From the NCBI RefSeq assembly GCF_000482805.1, contig NZ_AXWT01000009.1, positions 1 to 64,000 of the forward strand: DNA of 64,000 nt. Reading direction: 5' to 3'. Positions 15,451 to 26,261 of the stretch are shown here, piece after piece. This stretch comes from Deinococcus murrayi DSM 11303 (lineage in GTDB: Bacteria > Deinococcota > Deinococci > Deinococcales > Deinococcaceae). A model generated the notes under the pieces. That model saw nothing but the letters and a program-made list of their open reading frames with translations. It was not told where the DNA came from and made no database searches. A program made the position numbers and the translations under genes. The first letter of the stretch is position 1. Each line of letters starts with the position of its first letter.

Positions 15451-16407
15451 TTAGCGGCGGCGAGTGAGCAGCAGCGCCAGCGCCCCCAGCGCGAGGGTCG
15501 CCAGCACCCGTTGCCTGAGGGGGTCGGAGCCAGTCGGGGAGGCACCGACGGGCACTGGATGCTTCACGTACCAGCCCCGGCGAGGGCGTCCCAGTTCGTC
15601 GAAGTTGCGGGCCAGCCGCGTGAGGTCAGCGTCCATCTCCGGTCCCGACATGGGGTGGCCGTGCCCGGTGACCACCAGATGGGGGTGCAGCGCCGCGAGC
15701 TGCCGCACCGAATCCCGCGCCGCGTCCCAGTTGGGGGTGTAGTAGGCGGGCGGGCGGTGAATCAGGGTGGGGCGCAGTGTGAACGCGCCTGCTGCCGACT
15801 CCTGCCGGGTGGTCACAAACGCGTCTCCGGCAATCAGGGTGCGGTCTTCTTCTCGCCACAGCGAGACGTGCCCGGAGGTATGCCCCGGCGTGTGCAGCCA
15901 GCGCCACTGCGGAAGGTGCGGCACCTGGCCCTCTGGCGGCAATGGGCGCAGGGAGGGTCGGAAGTCGAAGGGGCCAGGCACAAACGCGGGCGAAAGCAAG
16001 CTGGTCGTGCCCCCCACCGTGGGGTCAGGAAAGGGGTAAGGAGCTTGTCCGGTGAGGTGCGGCAACTCCAGGGGGTGCGCGTAGACCGGGACGGACCAAG
16101 TGTTCAGCAGGTCGCGCAGCGCGCCTACGTGGTCGAGGTGTCCGTGCGTCAGCACGATGGCGACCGGTGGGCGGCCCGCATGGAACTCGCCCGCCGCGCG
16201 GCGAATCAGCCCTGCCGTGCCCGGCATCCCGGCGTCCAGCAGCACCCAGTCCTCACCGGGCAGACCCAGCAGGAAGACGTTGACCAGGGGCAGCCGCACC
16301 CGCACCACATCCGGGCGCAGGACCTGCGTGCCCCCAAAAGTCGAAATGGGCGGCGCAGGCGGGCGAATGCGGTTGAGGGCGGCGGAAGGCTCGTGGGAAG
16401 GGGGCAT
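15451..16407 (-). CDS. Metallo-beta-lactamase-fold hydrolase with C-terminal membrane anchor
   Basis: 318 residues from ATG 16407, with AGGAG 8 bases upstream. The fold's metal motif THGHLDHVG gives H88, H90, D92 and H93; further ligands are H in LHTPGHTSGH, D in LIAGDAFVTT, and H in VVTGHGHPM. The last ~20 residues are a hydrophobic helix plus RRR, a possible tail anchor. The N-terminal 25 residues are Pro-rich. Closest in style to glyoxalase II/hydroxyacylglutathione-hydrolase-like proteins, but substrate cannot be told. Confidence 0.85.
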   Translation of the reverse strand: MPPSHEPSAALNRIRPPAPPISTFGGTQVLRPDVVRVRLPLVNVFLLGLPGEDWVLLDAGMPGTAGLIRRAAGEFHAGRPPVAIVLTHGHLDHVGALRDLLNTWSVPVYAHPLELPHLTGQAPYPFPDPTVGGTTSLLSPAFVPGPFDFRPSLRPLPPEGQVPHLPQWRWLHTPGHTSGHVSLWREEDRTLIAGDAFVTTRQESAAGAFTLRPTLIHRPPAYYTPNWDAARDSVRQLAALHPHLVVTGHGHPMSGPEMDADLTRLARNFDELGRPRRGWYVKHPVPVGASPTGSDPLRQRVLATLALGALALLLTRRR

Positions 16408-16509
16408 GGTCAAGGCTCCTTTCGGAAGGGGGCGGCGCGGACCTGTCCAGTCTCGCTTCCCGTCTCAGCTCATGGCCACGTGGTAAGGCTTAACCAACGC
16501 GGCCCAGGA

Positions 16510-16550
16510 GAGGGCCGGGCATCTTCCCAACAGGGGGGTGCCCGGCCCTC
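16510..16550 (-). terminator. Hairpin after the Ig-repeat membrane protein gene
   Basis: 12-bp perfect stem GAGGGCCGGGCA (16510-16521) with its complement (16539-16550), 17-base loop, just past the minus-strand stop at 16565. Confidence 0.65.
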
Positions 16551-16564
16551 AGAAACGGAACGTC

Positions 16565-18460
16565 TCAGTTGCCGGTTGGCCCGACGTACTCGCCCCGCTC
16601 GTTAAAGTTCACGCCGCTGCCGGTGACCTTCAGGGTGACCTGGGCTTCCGGCGTGCTGCCCGCCCCCGTTCCCAGCGGGTGCACCTCGTAGCGAACCTCC
16701 TGCTCGACGCCCGCTCGCCCACCGGGGCGGCTGAGGTAGCTCCAGGTGCAGTCGGCGGTGAGCCGAACCGTCTTGCGCCCAATCTGACGCTCGCCCCGGA
16801 AGACCCGCACCTCGTAGCCTTCGCCGCTGCCGGTGCCGCCGAAGCGGAAGGGGGCACTCACCCGCTCGCCGTCGTCGAGGCTGAGGGTCAGGGGCTGGTC
16901 ACAGGTGGCCCCAGCGGCTGCTCCCGACACCACCATCAGAGGGAGGCTCGCCACCCGCTGACCCGCCTCGTCGACCACCGTGTACTCGCGCTGGCCCGCC
17001 GCCGGGCCGGGCACGTCCACCGTCCAGCTGCCGTCGTCTCCCGCCTGGAAGGTGCCCACGCTCACACCGTCCTCGTAGAGCTGATAGGTCGCGCCGGGCT
17101 GGGCACCGCTGCCCCGCAGCTCGAAGCCCCTGGCGGGCACCTCGGCCCCGGAGGCGGGTTCCTCGATGGTGAGGTTGCCCGCGGCGGCAGCCCCGCTCGC
17201 ATCGCCATTCGCGCCGAAGCTGTCGCTGCCCGCGTTGGCCTGGTCCGCCGCTACCACATTGAGGGGCAGGGTGGCGACTTCCTCGCCCGCCGCGTCCTCG
17301 ACCGTGTAGGTTTGCTCGCCCAGGGGTGCGGCCTCATCCACCACGTCCACATTCCACAGGCCGTTTTCGCCCACCTCGATGGTGCCGACCTCGGTGCCCC
17401 CGCGCAGCACCCGGTAGGTTTCTCCCGCCGGACCGCTGCCGCGCATGTTAAAGCCCGTGACCGGCACGTCGGCCCCCTGGGGCGGCTGGGTGACCGCGAA
17501 CTCGCCCTGGGACACGTCCCCGGCCCCCACCACCACCACCGGCAGCTCGCCGACCTGCTCGCCCGCCGCGTTCTGGAAGGTATAGAGCAGCTCGCCCGGC
17601 ACGGCGGCCCCGTCGGCGACCTCGGCTTGCCAGGTGCCGTCCTCGCCCGCCGTAAAGGTGCCCAGGTCCTCGCCCCCGCGCCGAATGGTGTACGCCTCGC
17701 CGGGCGTGCCGGTGCCGCGAATGGTAAAGCCGCTCGCGGGCACTTCACCGCCGCGGGCGGGTTCGGTGACGGTAAAACCAGTGGCTGCTGTGCCCGTCTC
17801 GGTGGTCCCAGTCACGGCGGGGGTGGCCTGGCGGTTTTGGCCCAGCAGCCAGCAGCCCCCCAGCGCGAGCAGGGGAATGAGCAGCACCCACCAGGGAAAG
17901 CCCCGGCGGCGGGCGGTCGTCGCGACCGTCTGGGTGGTCGTGACGGGGGCGGGGGGTGGCGGCGGCGCGACGGGCCGGGCAGCGACGGGTTCACCAACCT
18001 CCTCGACCACCGTGGGCACCGCGCTCACCACGGCGGCGGTCGTTCCGCTGGCGGCGGCCACGTGGCCCAGGCGACCCAGCAGGAGCGGCAGCGTGAGGGT
18101 AAAGAGGGGCCGCAGGGATTCCGCGCTGAGGCCAGTGGCTGCCGCCGCCCGCTCCGCCGGACCCGCCGGGTTCAGGCCCGGCACGGCGGACGCCAGCAGG
18201 TCCCCGGCTCGGCGGTAGTTCTCGGCCTCACCGGGGTCGGTCAGGGCCGCGTCCAGCGTGGCGGGCGCGGGAATGGCCCCAGCCGCCTCTCGTAGCACAT
18301 TGGCGTGCGTGCCCTGCGCGGCCCGTAACGCCTCTGCTTGCAGCGGCAGCCCCGCCTCCAGCGCCCGCCGGGTTTGGTCGGGGGTTAGCGCGGCGGCAGC
18401 GGCGAGGCGAGAGAGGCCGGGTTCGGCAAGAAACCAGGAGTGGGGGGTGGGGTCGGTCAT
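16565..18460 (-). CDS. DUF937-like membrane protein with three extracytoplasmic Ig-like repeats
   Basis: 631 residues from ATG 18460 (GAGGAG 10 bases upstream; an in-frame start at 18496 would add 12 residues). Order: an Ala/Leu-rich cytoplasmic domain (1-150) ending FTLTLPLLLGRLG, like DUF937/YidB-type domains; a Pro/Thr linker; one transmembrane helix near 190-210 (WWVLLIPLLALGGCWLLG); three repeats of ~95 residues, each starting EP/QPxxGxxVPxxGFxxRGxG and containing GTFxAGxDGxW; then a C-terminal beta domain. No catalytic motif is seen. It may be a surface or adhesion protein; function unknown. Confidence 0.75.
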   Translation of the reverse strand: MTDPTPHSWFLAEPGLSRLAAAAALTPDQTRRALEAGLPLQAEALRAAQGTHANVLREAAGAIPAPATLDAALTDPGEAENYRRAGDLLASAVPGLNPAGPAERAAAATGLSAESLRPLFTLTLPLLLGRLGHVAAASGTTAAVVSAVPTVVEEVGEPVAARPVAPPPPPAPVTTTQTVATTARRRGFPWWVLLIPLLALGGCWLLGQNRQATPAVTGTTETGTAATGFTVTEPARGGEVPASGFTIRGTGTPGEAYTIRRGGEDLGTFTAGEDGTWQAEVADGAAVPGELLYTFQNAAGEQVGELPVVVVGAGDVSQGEFAVTQPPQGADVPVTGFNMRGSGPAGETYRVLRGGTEVGTIEVGENGLWNVDVVDEAAPLGEQTYTVEDAAGEEVATLPLNVVAADQANAGSDSFGANGDASGAAAAGNLTIEEPASGAEVPARGFELRGSGAQPGATYQLYEDGVSVGTFQAGDDGSWTVDVPGPAAGQREYTVVDEAGQRVASLPLMVVSGAAAGATCDQPLTLSLDDGERVSAPFRFGGTGSGEGYEVRVFRGERQIGRKTVRLTADCTWSYLSRPGGRAGVEQEVRYEVHPLGTGAGSTPEAQVTLKVTGSGVNFNERGEYVGPTGN

Positions 18461-18600
18461 CGGTGGGGGTCTCCTCTCAGGGATGGGGGGACTCATGAAG
18501 GCTGCCGTCCGTCATCTGGCTCGTCCGCCTTTGCCCCTTTCTTCTCCAGACCTTAAATGACCCCGCCCCCCTTTTTGGGTTCCTCTGGACAAAAGATGAA

Positions 18601-18629
18601 GGGGCGCTCTCATGCCACCCTTGCGCCCC
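18601..18629 (-). terminator. Weak hairpin after lepA
   Basis: GGGGCGC (18601-18607) pairs with GCGCCCC (18623-18629). Read on the minus strand it lies downstream of the lepA stop and is followed by CTTCATCTTTT. Stem is short, so the call is tentative. Confidence 0.35.
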
Positions 18630-18660
18630 AGCATTTCCTTTGGATTTCTTGGCGATGCCT

Positions 18661-20466
<1,806 letters not shown>

Positions 20467-20473
20467 GGGGAGC

Positions 20474-20479
20474 AGTGTA
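20474..20479 (-). promoter_or_regulatory. -10 element (TACACT) for lepA
   Basis: TACACT, 7 bases, then the GTG start of lepA; no ribosome-binding site between. Confidence 0.6.
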
Positions 20480-20535
20480 CGGCACCGCCCCCACCAACTT
20501 TGTTCGGCGGGGCGTGCCGCAAGTTCGCTAGCAGC

Positions 20536-20748
20536 CTACGATTCGCGCCGGGCCTGGGCCGCCGCCCGGTTGGCCAGGATGAAAAAGGTCGGTGCCCACA
20601 GGCCCACAAAGATGCCGAAGCGCTCGCCGTGGGCGCGTTCCTCGGCACTCTTGCTCTGGCCGCCCTGCGAGGACCAGATGACGATCGACCCCAGGATAGA
20701 AGCGGCTCCGGCCAACGTGAGGAGTTGGGCAAGGTTGCGGTTTGACAT
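20536..20748 (-). CDS. Small membrane protein, paralogue of the one at 42020-42244
   Basis: 70 residues from ATG 20748 with GGAGG 6 bases upstream. Two hydrophobic segments (about 7-27 and 46-60) flank a charged loop (GGQSKSAEERAHGER). The second segment, FVGLWAPTFFILANR, closely matches FVGFWPPTFFILGKI in the 74-residue protein encoded at 42020. Family and function not recognised. It stands alone between lepA and rnhB on the same strand. Confidence 0.8.
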   Translation of the reverse strand: MSNRNLAQLLTLAGAASILGSIVIWSSQGGQSKSAEERAHGERFGIFVGLWAPTFFILANRAAAQARRES

Positions 20749-20933
20749 CACAGTCCTCCCTGGCGGGGAAAATCCGTCGCGCCCCCGCCCCGGCCCCGGC
20801 CCCTGCGGCTCGCCCGCGGCCCGCTGCCGCCCGGCGATGCGCCGCGCCCGCGGCTCCCTGTCACTGTGCCCCGCCGCGCCGCTCGACTCTGCATGCTGGG
20901 CGACAACTCGGCCTGCTTCCCGCGTCCGCCCGC

Positions 20934-21575
20934 TCAGGGCAGCAGCCTGCCTTCCCTGTCTTCCCGCAGCAGCCGGGCAATCGGCGCGTACCCCCGCCGG
21001 TGCACCGCGCTGACCCCCAGCCGCTCCAGCGCGGCGCGGTGGCCCGGAGCGCCGTAGCCCTTGTGGGCCGCAAAGCCGTAGCCGGGGTGCGCGGCGTCGA
21101 GGTCCGCCATCACCCGGTCGCGCTCGGTCTTGGCGAGGAGGCTGGCGGCGGCGACCGAATAGCTCAGGGCGTCGGCTTTGGGGGGAGCCAGCAGCGGCAG
21201 GGGCGTGCGCAGGCGCAGGTAATCGGTCAGCAGGGCCTGCGGGGCCGGGTCCAGCCGCGCGAGTGCCCGCGCCGCTGCCGCGTGGGTGGCCCCCAGGATG
21301 TTCAGCCGCTCGATTTCCTCCGGCCAGGCGTGCTCGACCGCCCAGGCCACGGCCACCCGCCGGACCTCCGCCGCCAGCGCCTCCCGCCCCGCCGCCGTGA
21401 GCTGCTTGGAATCCCGAAACGGATACTCCTGCGCCGAGCCGGGCAGGATAACCGCCGCCACCGTCACTGGCCCCGCCCAGGCTCCCCGCCCCGCCTCATC
21501 CACCCCGGCCACCCGGAAATACCCGCGCCGCCAGTGCTCGCGCTCGAAGGACCAGTCGGGGGTGACGGGGGGCAT
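20934..21575 (-). CDS. rnhB: Ribonuclease HII
   Basis: 213 residues; cleaves RNA in RNA-DNA hybrids and removes single ribonucleotides from DNA. Seen: VAGVDEAGRGAWAGPVTVAA with the two first catalytic residues (D, E), RDSKQLT, an acidic residue in LLTDYL, and SVAAASLLAKTERDRVM. The ATG at 21575 follows a TAGCTT element by 7 bases; the TTG nine bases upstream is less likely. Divergent from rsmC across a repeat. Confidence 0.94.
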   Translation of the reverse strand: MPPVTPDWSFEREHWRRGYFRVAGVDEAGRGAWAGPVTVAAVILPGSAQEYPFRDSKQLTAAGREALAAEVRRVAVAWAVEHAWPEEIERLNILGATHAAAARALARLDPAPQALLTDYLRLRTPLPLLAPPKADALSYSVAAASLLAKTERDRVMADLDAAHPGYGFAAHKGYGAPGHRAALERLGVSAVHRRGYAPIARLLREDREGRLLP

Positions 21576-21582
21576 GGGGGGC

Positions 21583-21647
21583 AAGCTATCAGCCGTCAGC
21601 CGTCAGCGGCCAGTTTCCAGCAGCGTTTGACCGAGGGCTGATAGCCT
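21583..21647. promoter_or_regulatory. Divergent leaderless promoters for rnhB and rsmC within a repeat
   Basis: TAGCTT (minus, 21583-21588) lies 7 bases before the rnhB ATG, and TAGCCT (plus, 21642-21647) lies 7 bases before the rsmC GTG. Inverted ends CTATCAGCC (21586-21594) and GGCTGATAG (21636-21644) of a small repeat overlap both -10 elements. Confidence 0.5.
21586..21644. repeat. Small repeat with 9-bp inverted ends
   Basis: CTATCAGCC...GGCTGATAG with internal GTCAGCC GTCAGC tandem. Similar GTCAGC/CTGACGG strings occur at 47786-47833 and in the gaps at 8007 and 43868. Confidence 0.5.
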
Positions 21648-21654
21648 CATCCCC

Positions 21655-22848
21655 GTGACGCGCAAGCCCAGGCCCAAAGTTCGCCTCTCTCGTCCGGCTC
21701 GGCCCCCCGCCGAGGTGCCTGCCCAGGCCGAGGCCGGGGGCTATTTCGAGGTGCGCCCGGCGGTCTTGCCGCCCCGCTTGGAGGGGCTGCGTGCCCTGAC
21801 CAAGCCCGGCGTGCGCGGCTTTCCAGGGGTAGACGACGCGCAGGCGCTCCTCGCGCAGGTGATGCGCAAAGACCGGGTGCGGGGGGACGTGCTCGACCTC
21901 GCGGCAGGGGGCGGGCTGCTGGGGTCGCTGCCCGGCGTGACCCTGCGGGCGGTGGAGGGGTCGGCCCCGGCGCTGGCGGCCTTGCGGGAAGCTGGACTGG
22001 ACGCCCAAGCCGCCGCGCCCGGCGACGACCTGCGGGAGCGCTGGCCAGAGCGCCCGCGCACCGTGGGCCTGGTGCTTGCTGGAGACCGGGGCAACGCCTA
22101 CGCCCTCGCGCAGGTGGCCTGGGCGCACGCCTGCACGCCCCCCGGCGGAACCCTCTATCTCGCCGGAGACCGTGACAAGGGCTACGACCGCTATGTCCGT
22201 GCCGCCGCCCAAGCCTTTGGCAGCGGCGAGACGGTCGCTCGCGACGGCGGGATGCGGGTAGCCCGGCTGGTGCGCCGCCCCGGTCCGACCCCGCCCCTCC
22301 CCGACCCGGAGGGGTACGCGCTGGGAGAGCTGCGGGTCGTGGGGTTGCCGGGGGTGTTCAGCGCCGCGAAGCTCGACCGGGCCACGGCCCTGCTCTTGGG
22401 CGTCCTGGAAGAGGTGGACCTCACCGGGCGGCGGGTGCTCGACCTGGGCTGCGGCACCGGGGTGCTGGGGGCGTGGGCGGCGCGGCGCGGCGCGGCGGTC
22501 ACCCTGGCCGACGCCGACCTCCAGAGCGTGCGCAGCGCGCAGGCGACCCTTGCCGCAAACGGGCTGCCCGGCGAAGTCCTGCACAGCGACGTGGACGCGG
22601 GGCTGGGCGAGCGCACCTTTGACGCCGTGCTCACCAACCCGCCCTTTCACGTGGGACGCGGGGTCGTGCTCGACGTGGCCCGCGAGTTCATCGCGGCAGC
22701 GGGGCGGCGGCTGACGCCCGGCGGCACCCTCCTGCTCGTCGCCAACGAGCCGCTGCCCTATGAGGCGGCGCTGCGCACCCTCGGCCCGGTGCGCGAGCTG
22801 CGCCGCGAGGGGGGCTTCAAGGTCCTGGCGGTGACGCGGGGGGGCTAG
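21655..22848 (+). CDS. rsmC: RsmC-type 16S rRNA guanine-N2 methyltransferase
   Basis: 397 residues from GTG 21655. The C-terminal half is a Rossmann methyltransferase with RVLDLGCGTGVLGAWAA near residue 260, DADLQSVRSA, and the catalytic VLTNPPFHVG near 323, the NPPF motif of N2-guanine methyltransferases. The N-terminal half is a degenerate duplicate (VLDLAAGGGLLGSL). This two-domain layout fits RsmC, which methylates G1207. The first ~30 residues are basic and Pro-rich. Its stop overlaps the convergent dciA stop by 4 bases. Confidence 0.87.
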   Translation: MTRKPRPKVRLSRPARPPAEVPAQAEAGGYFEVRPAVLPPRLEGLRALTKPGVRGFPGVDDAQALLAQVMRKDRVRGDVLDLAAGGGLLGSLPGVTLRAVEGSAPALAALREAGLDAQAAAPGDDLRERWPERPRTVGLVLAGDRGNAYALAQVAWAHACTPPGGTLYLAGDRDKGYDRYVRAAAQAFGSGETVARDGGMRVARLVRRPGPTPPLPDPEGYALGELRVVGLPGVFSAAKLDRATALLLGVLEEVDLTGRRVLDLGCGTGVLGAWAARRGAAVTLADADLQSVRSAQATLAANGLPGEVLHSDVDAGLGERTFDAVLTNPPFHVGRGVVLDVAREFIAAAGRRLTPGGTLLLVANEPLPYEAALRTLGPVRELRREGGFKVLAVTRGG

Positions 22849-23711
22849 GCGGGGCCGCGCCCGGCGTCCAGCACCGCCCGCACCCGTTCGGGCAGCAGGG
22901 CGCGGTCCGAGCGCGTGAGGGGGCGGCGGGGAGCGCGGCGCGTCAGGGCGACCCACAGCTCGGCCTGCTCGGTCAAAAACTCGCGGTATCCGGCCTCGCC
23001 GCCCCCGCGCACGCACTCCAGCGCGAGCAGCTCCAGTGTTTCGCCGAGCGCCGCGAGCGCGAGAAAACGGGCCGCGTCCGCGCCGCTGTGGCCCAAGCGG
23101 TCGGGCAGCGCGGCGAGGCGCTCTGGGTGACGTGTGAGCGAGCGGGCCGCCCGCTTGACGTTGGGGTCTTCCAGGGTCAGCGTGCAGGCCCGGCAGGGTT
23201 GCTCGCGGCTGGCTTCGCCGCACACCGGGCAGGGCCGCCAGCCCTGTTCCTCGCGCCAACGCCGCGCCCGCGTCACGGCCTCCGCCGCCCGCAGCGCCGC
23301 CCCGTGCAGCTCCCCCCCCACGTCCCGCACGAGCGCCCGCGCCCGCTCGCGGTCGGGCGCGGGCAGGGGCGCTGGGCGCGGCGCGTCGGGGGGCGGAGGC
23401 ACTCGGCCCACGCCAAAGCGGATTTCCGTGACCTGCTCTTCGCCCAGCACCTCGTTCAGCCGCCGCAGGAAGTGGTGCCGCTGGAGGGTGAGGTGGTGCG
23501 CCGTTGCCGAGTCGCGGACTTCCACAAAGAGGGTGCCGCCCTGCTGCGACCGGGGCCGGGTCAGCCGGGCGATTTCTGGCCCAACGGCCTGCGGCCACAG
23601 CAGCAGCGCCCGCGCCCGCTGCACGCCCTTGGCCAGGCGGGCGCTGCCCAGCGTGGCCCCCATCAAGTCGGAGAGGCCCCGCGGACCACCGAGGCGGCGG
23701 GGGTTACTCAT
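22845..23711 (-). CDS. dciA: DciA-like (DUF721) protein with zinc-ribbon extension
   Basis: 288 residues from ATG 23711 (GGAG 6 bases upstream). The N-terminal ~100 residues match DUF721/DciA, the helicase-loading factor: LWPQAVGPEIARLTRP followed by GTLFVEVRDSATAHHL. It is next to recF, as often seen. After a Pro-rich linker (104-120) comes an extension of ~170 residues with a Cys4 pattern (C161, C164, C173, C176; CPVC...CRAC) that could bind zinc. Most DciA proteins are far shorter. Confidence 0.82.
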   Translation of the reverse strand: MSNPRRLGGPRGLSDLMGATLGSARLAKGVQRARALLLWPQAVGPEIARLTRPRSQQGGTLFVEVRDSATAHHLTLQRHHFLRRLNEVLGEEQVTEIRFGVGRVPPPPDAPRPAPLPAPDRERARALVRDVGGELHGAALRAAEAVTRARRWREEQGWRPCPVCGEASREQPCRACTLTLEDPNVKRAARSLTRHPERLAALPDRLGHSGADAARFLALAALGETLELLALECVRGGGEAGYREFLTEQAELWVALTRRAPRRPLTRSDRALLPERVRAVLDAGRGPA

Positions 23712-23729
23712 GGGTGTCTCCGGCACTGA

Positions 23730-23804
23730 CAGTGGGAAGTGGGGAGGGGTCAGTGGTGTGGGGCCTCTTGGCTTTTGCCACTGCCCACAGCCTCCTTCCC
23801 ACTG
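23730..23804. repeat. Small intergenic repeat with inverted ends, dciA-recF gap
   Basis: CAGTGGGAAG (23730-23739) and its inverse CTTCCCACTG (23795-23804) bound a 75-bp element that almost fills the gap between recF and dciA. A further internal pairing (GTGG...CCAC) is present. Confidence 0.5.
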
Positions 23805-23810
23805 CCCGCC

Positions 23811-24887
<1,077 letters not shown>

Positions 24888-24893
24888 TCCCCC

Positions 24894-24899
24894 AGTCTA
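24894..24899 (-). promoter_or_regulatory. -10 element (TAGACT) for recF
   Basis: TAGACT on the minus strand, 6 bases before the recF GTG. No radiation/desiccation response motif was seen nearby. Confidence 0.55.
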
Positions 24900-25010
24900 G
24901 CGGGGAGGGGCCAGGGGGGCGGTGCCGCAGGCCGCAGTTGGTCGCAAAAGGGCCAGCTCCCCGCTGAGGTGCTGCGCGAGCGGCTGGAGGGCGCGTAGCC
25001 CGTGGTTTGT

Positions 25011-25080
25011 CGCTTGTGGAGGGCAGGGGCGGACGCTGGCGCTTTTCGCTCTACAAGCCACACGCCACCAGCCACAAGCC
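25011..25080. repeat. Small intergenic repeat, family B, diverged copy 3
   Basis: CTTGTGGAGGGC...GGACG...CTTTTC...CTACAAGCCACACGCCAC...CCACAAGCC keeps the block order of 1860-1935 and 11541-11619. CTTGTGG at the start and CCACAAG at the end are inverted repeats. Confidence 0.45.
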
Positions 25081-25091
25081 CCCTATGCCCC

Positions 25092-26087
25092 CTACGCCTC
25101 CCGCGTCGCCAGCCCCCGCAGCGTGCCGACCAGCTCGCGGGCGGCGGAGGGGTCGGGGGCCTGCGCGAGGGCCTCTTGCAGCAGGCTGAGGCCCTCATGC
25201 GCCTCAGCGTCGGCGCGGGCTTGGGCGTGCTCTACGCTGCCACTCTGCAGGAGCCAACGGTGAATCTGGGCGATGGCGGCGGGGTCCTTGTCGGGGCGGG
25301 GGAGGGCCATTTGCGCCAGAAAGAGTGCTCGCTGGTCAGCTGGGGCGGTCGCCAGCCAGTGCAGCACGATGAGGGTGCGCTTGCCCTCCAGCAGGTCGCC
25401 GCCTATCTCCTTGCCGTAGTGGGCCGCGTCGCCCCGCAGGTTGAGCACGTCATCCCGAATCTGAAAGGCCGCGCCGAGCCGGAGTCCGGCGGCGGTGAAG
25501 CGCTCGTCGGGGGTCTGTCCGGCGGCGAGCGCCCCCAGCCGCAGGGGGACGACCACGGTGTAGTGGGCGGTTTTGAGGCGCACCATCTCCAGATAGTCGG
25601 CTTCGGAAAGCGCCCATTCGCAGCGCTCGACCCAGCACAGGTCGAGGTGCTGGCCCTCGGCGGTGCGGTGCACCATCGCCAGGAACTCTTCCGGAGCGCC
25701 CCGCACGCCGCTGCGGTGCACGGCGGCCCACATGTAAGCGTGCAGGGCGTCGCCCGCGTTGAGGGCCAGTGGCACCCCGTGCAAACGGTGCAGGGCAGGT
25801 CGGCCCCGGCGCTCTTCAGAGTCGTCCTCGATGTCGTCATGAATGAGCACCCAGTTCTGAAACAGTTCCAGGGCCGCCGCGAGCCACTGCGCTCCCTCCC
25901 AGGCCGGAGTGCCGCTTCGCACCCCGTGCGCCCGCGCGGCGGCCAGCAGCAGCGCCGAGCGCAGGCCCTTGCCGCCGCGCTGCGGGTAGTCGCGCAGCAG
26001 CTCATAGAACTGGGCCAGCTCCGGGCGGGTCGCCCCTGGCGGCGAGGGCAGCAGCGACAGCACGCGGGTCAGCAGGTCAGGGTGCAT
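25092..26087 (-). CDS. Polyprenyl (prenyl diphosphate) synthase
   Basis: 331 residues from ATG 26087; the much longer frame upstream is a shadow. Condenses isopentenyl diphosphate onto allylic diphosphates for quinone, carotenoid or lipid-carrier chains. Seen: GGKGLRSALLL (substrate-binding GGKxxR), the first Asp-rich motif HDDIEDDSEERRGRPALH near residue 81, and the second at about 215 as IRDDVLN, in which the last acidic residue is replaced by Asn. Product length cannot be told. TATGCT lies 8 bases before the ATG. Confidence 0.9.
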   Translation of the reverse strand: MHPDLLTRVLSLLPSPPGATRPELAQFYELLRDYPQRGGKGLRSALLLAAARAHGVRSGTPAWEGAQWLAAALELFQNWVLIHDDIEDDSEERRGRPALHRLHGVPLALNAGDALHAYMWAAVHRSGVRGAPEEFLAMVHRTAEGQHLDLCWVERCEWALSEADYLEMVRLKTAHYTVVVPLRLGALAAGQTPDERFTAAGLRLGAAFQIRDDVLNLRGDAAHYGKEIGGDLLEGKRTLIVLHWLATAPADQRALFLAQMALPRPDKDPAAIAQIHRWLLQSGSVEHAQARADAEAHEGLSLLQEALAQAPDPSAARELVGTLRGLATREA

Positions 26088-26095
26088 CGGGAGGC

Positions 26096-26101
26096 AGCAT
26101 A
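26096..26101 (-). promoter_or_regulatory. -10 element (TATGCT) for the prenyl synthase gene
   Basis: TATGCT on the minus strand, 8 bases before the ATG at 26087. Confidence 0.45.
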
Positions 26102-26142
26102 GCGGGACAGAAGTGAGGTCTCGCCTCCTATGAACTCCGATT

Positions 26143-26233
26143 GAGCAGAGCGAGGAGGAGAAAGGAGGGTTCCGGGCGTGGAGTGACCAAACCGGGGCTT
26201 TTCCGGTTTGGTCACGAAACAGACAGAACCCCT
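26143..26233. repeat. Small dispersed repeat, family A, copy 1 (91 bp)
   Basis: Aligns without gaps to 43785-43875 over 91 bp with 72 identities (79 percent, counted by eye). It contains a perfect 13-bp hairpin, GTGACCAAACCGG (26183-26195) with CCGGTTTGGTCAC (26203-26215), around a 7-base loop. Lies between divergent genes. Confidence 0.8.
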
Positions 26234-26249
26234 CCCCACCCGTCCCCTC

Positions 26250-26255
26250 TACACT
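26250..26255 (+). promoter_or_regulatory. -10 element (TACACT) for the VTT-domain gene
   Basis: TACACT followed by 6 bases and ATG at 26262. Confidence 0.55.
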
Positions 26256-26261
26256 GCCGCC

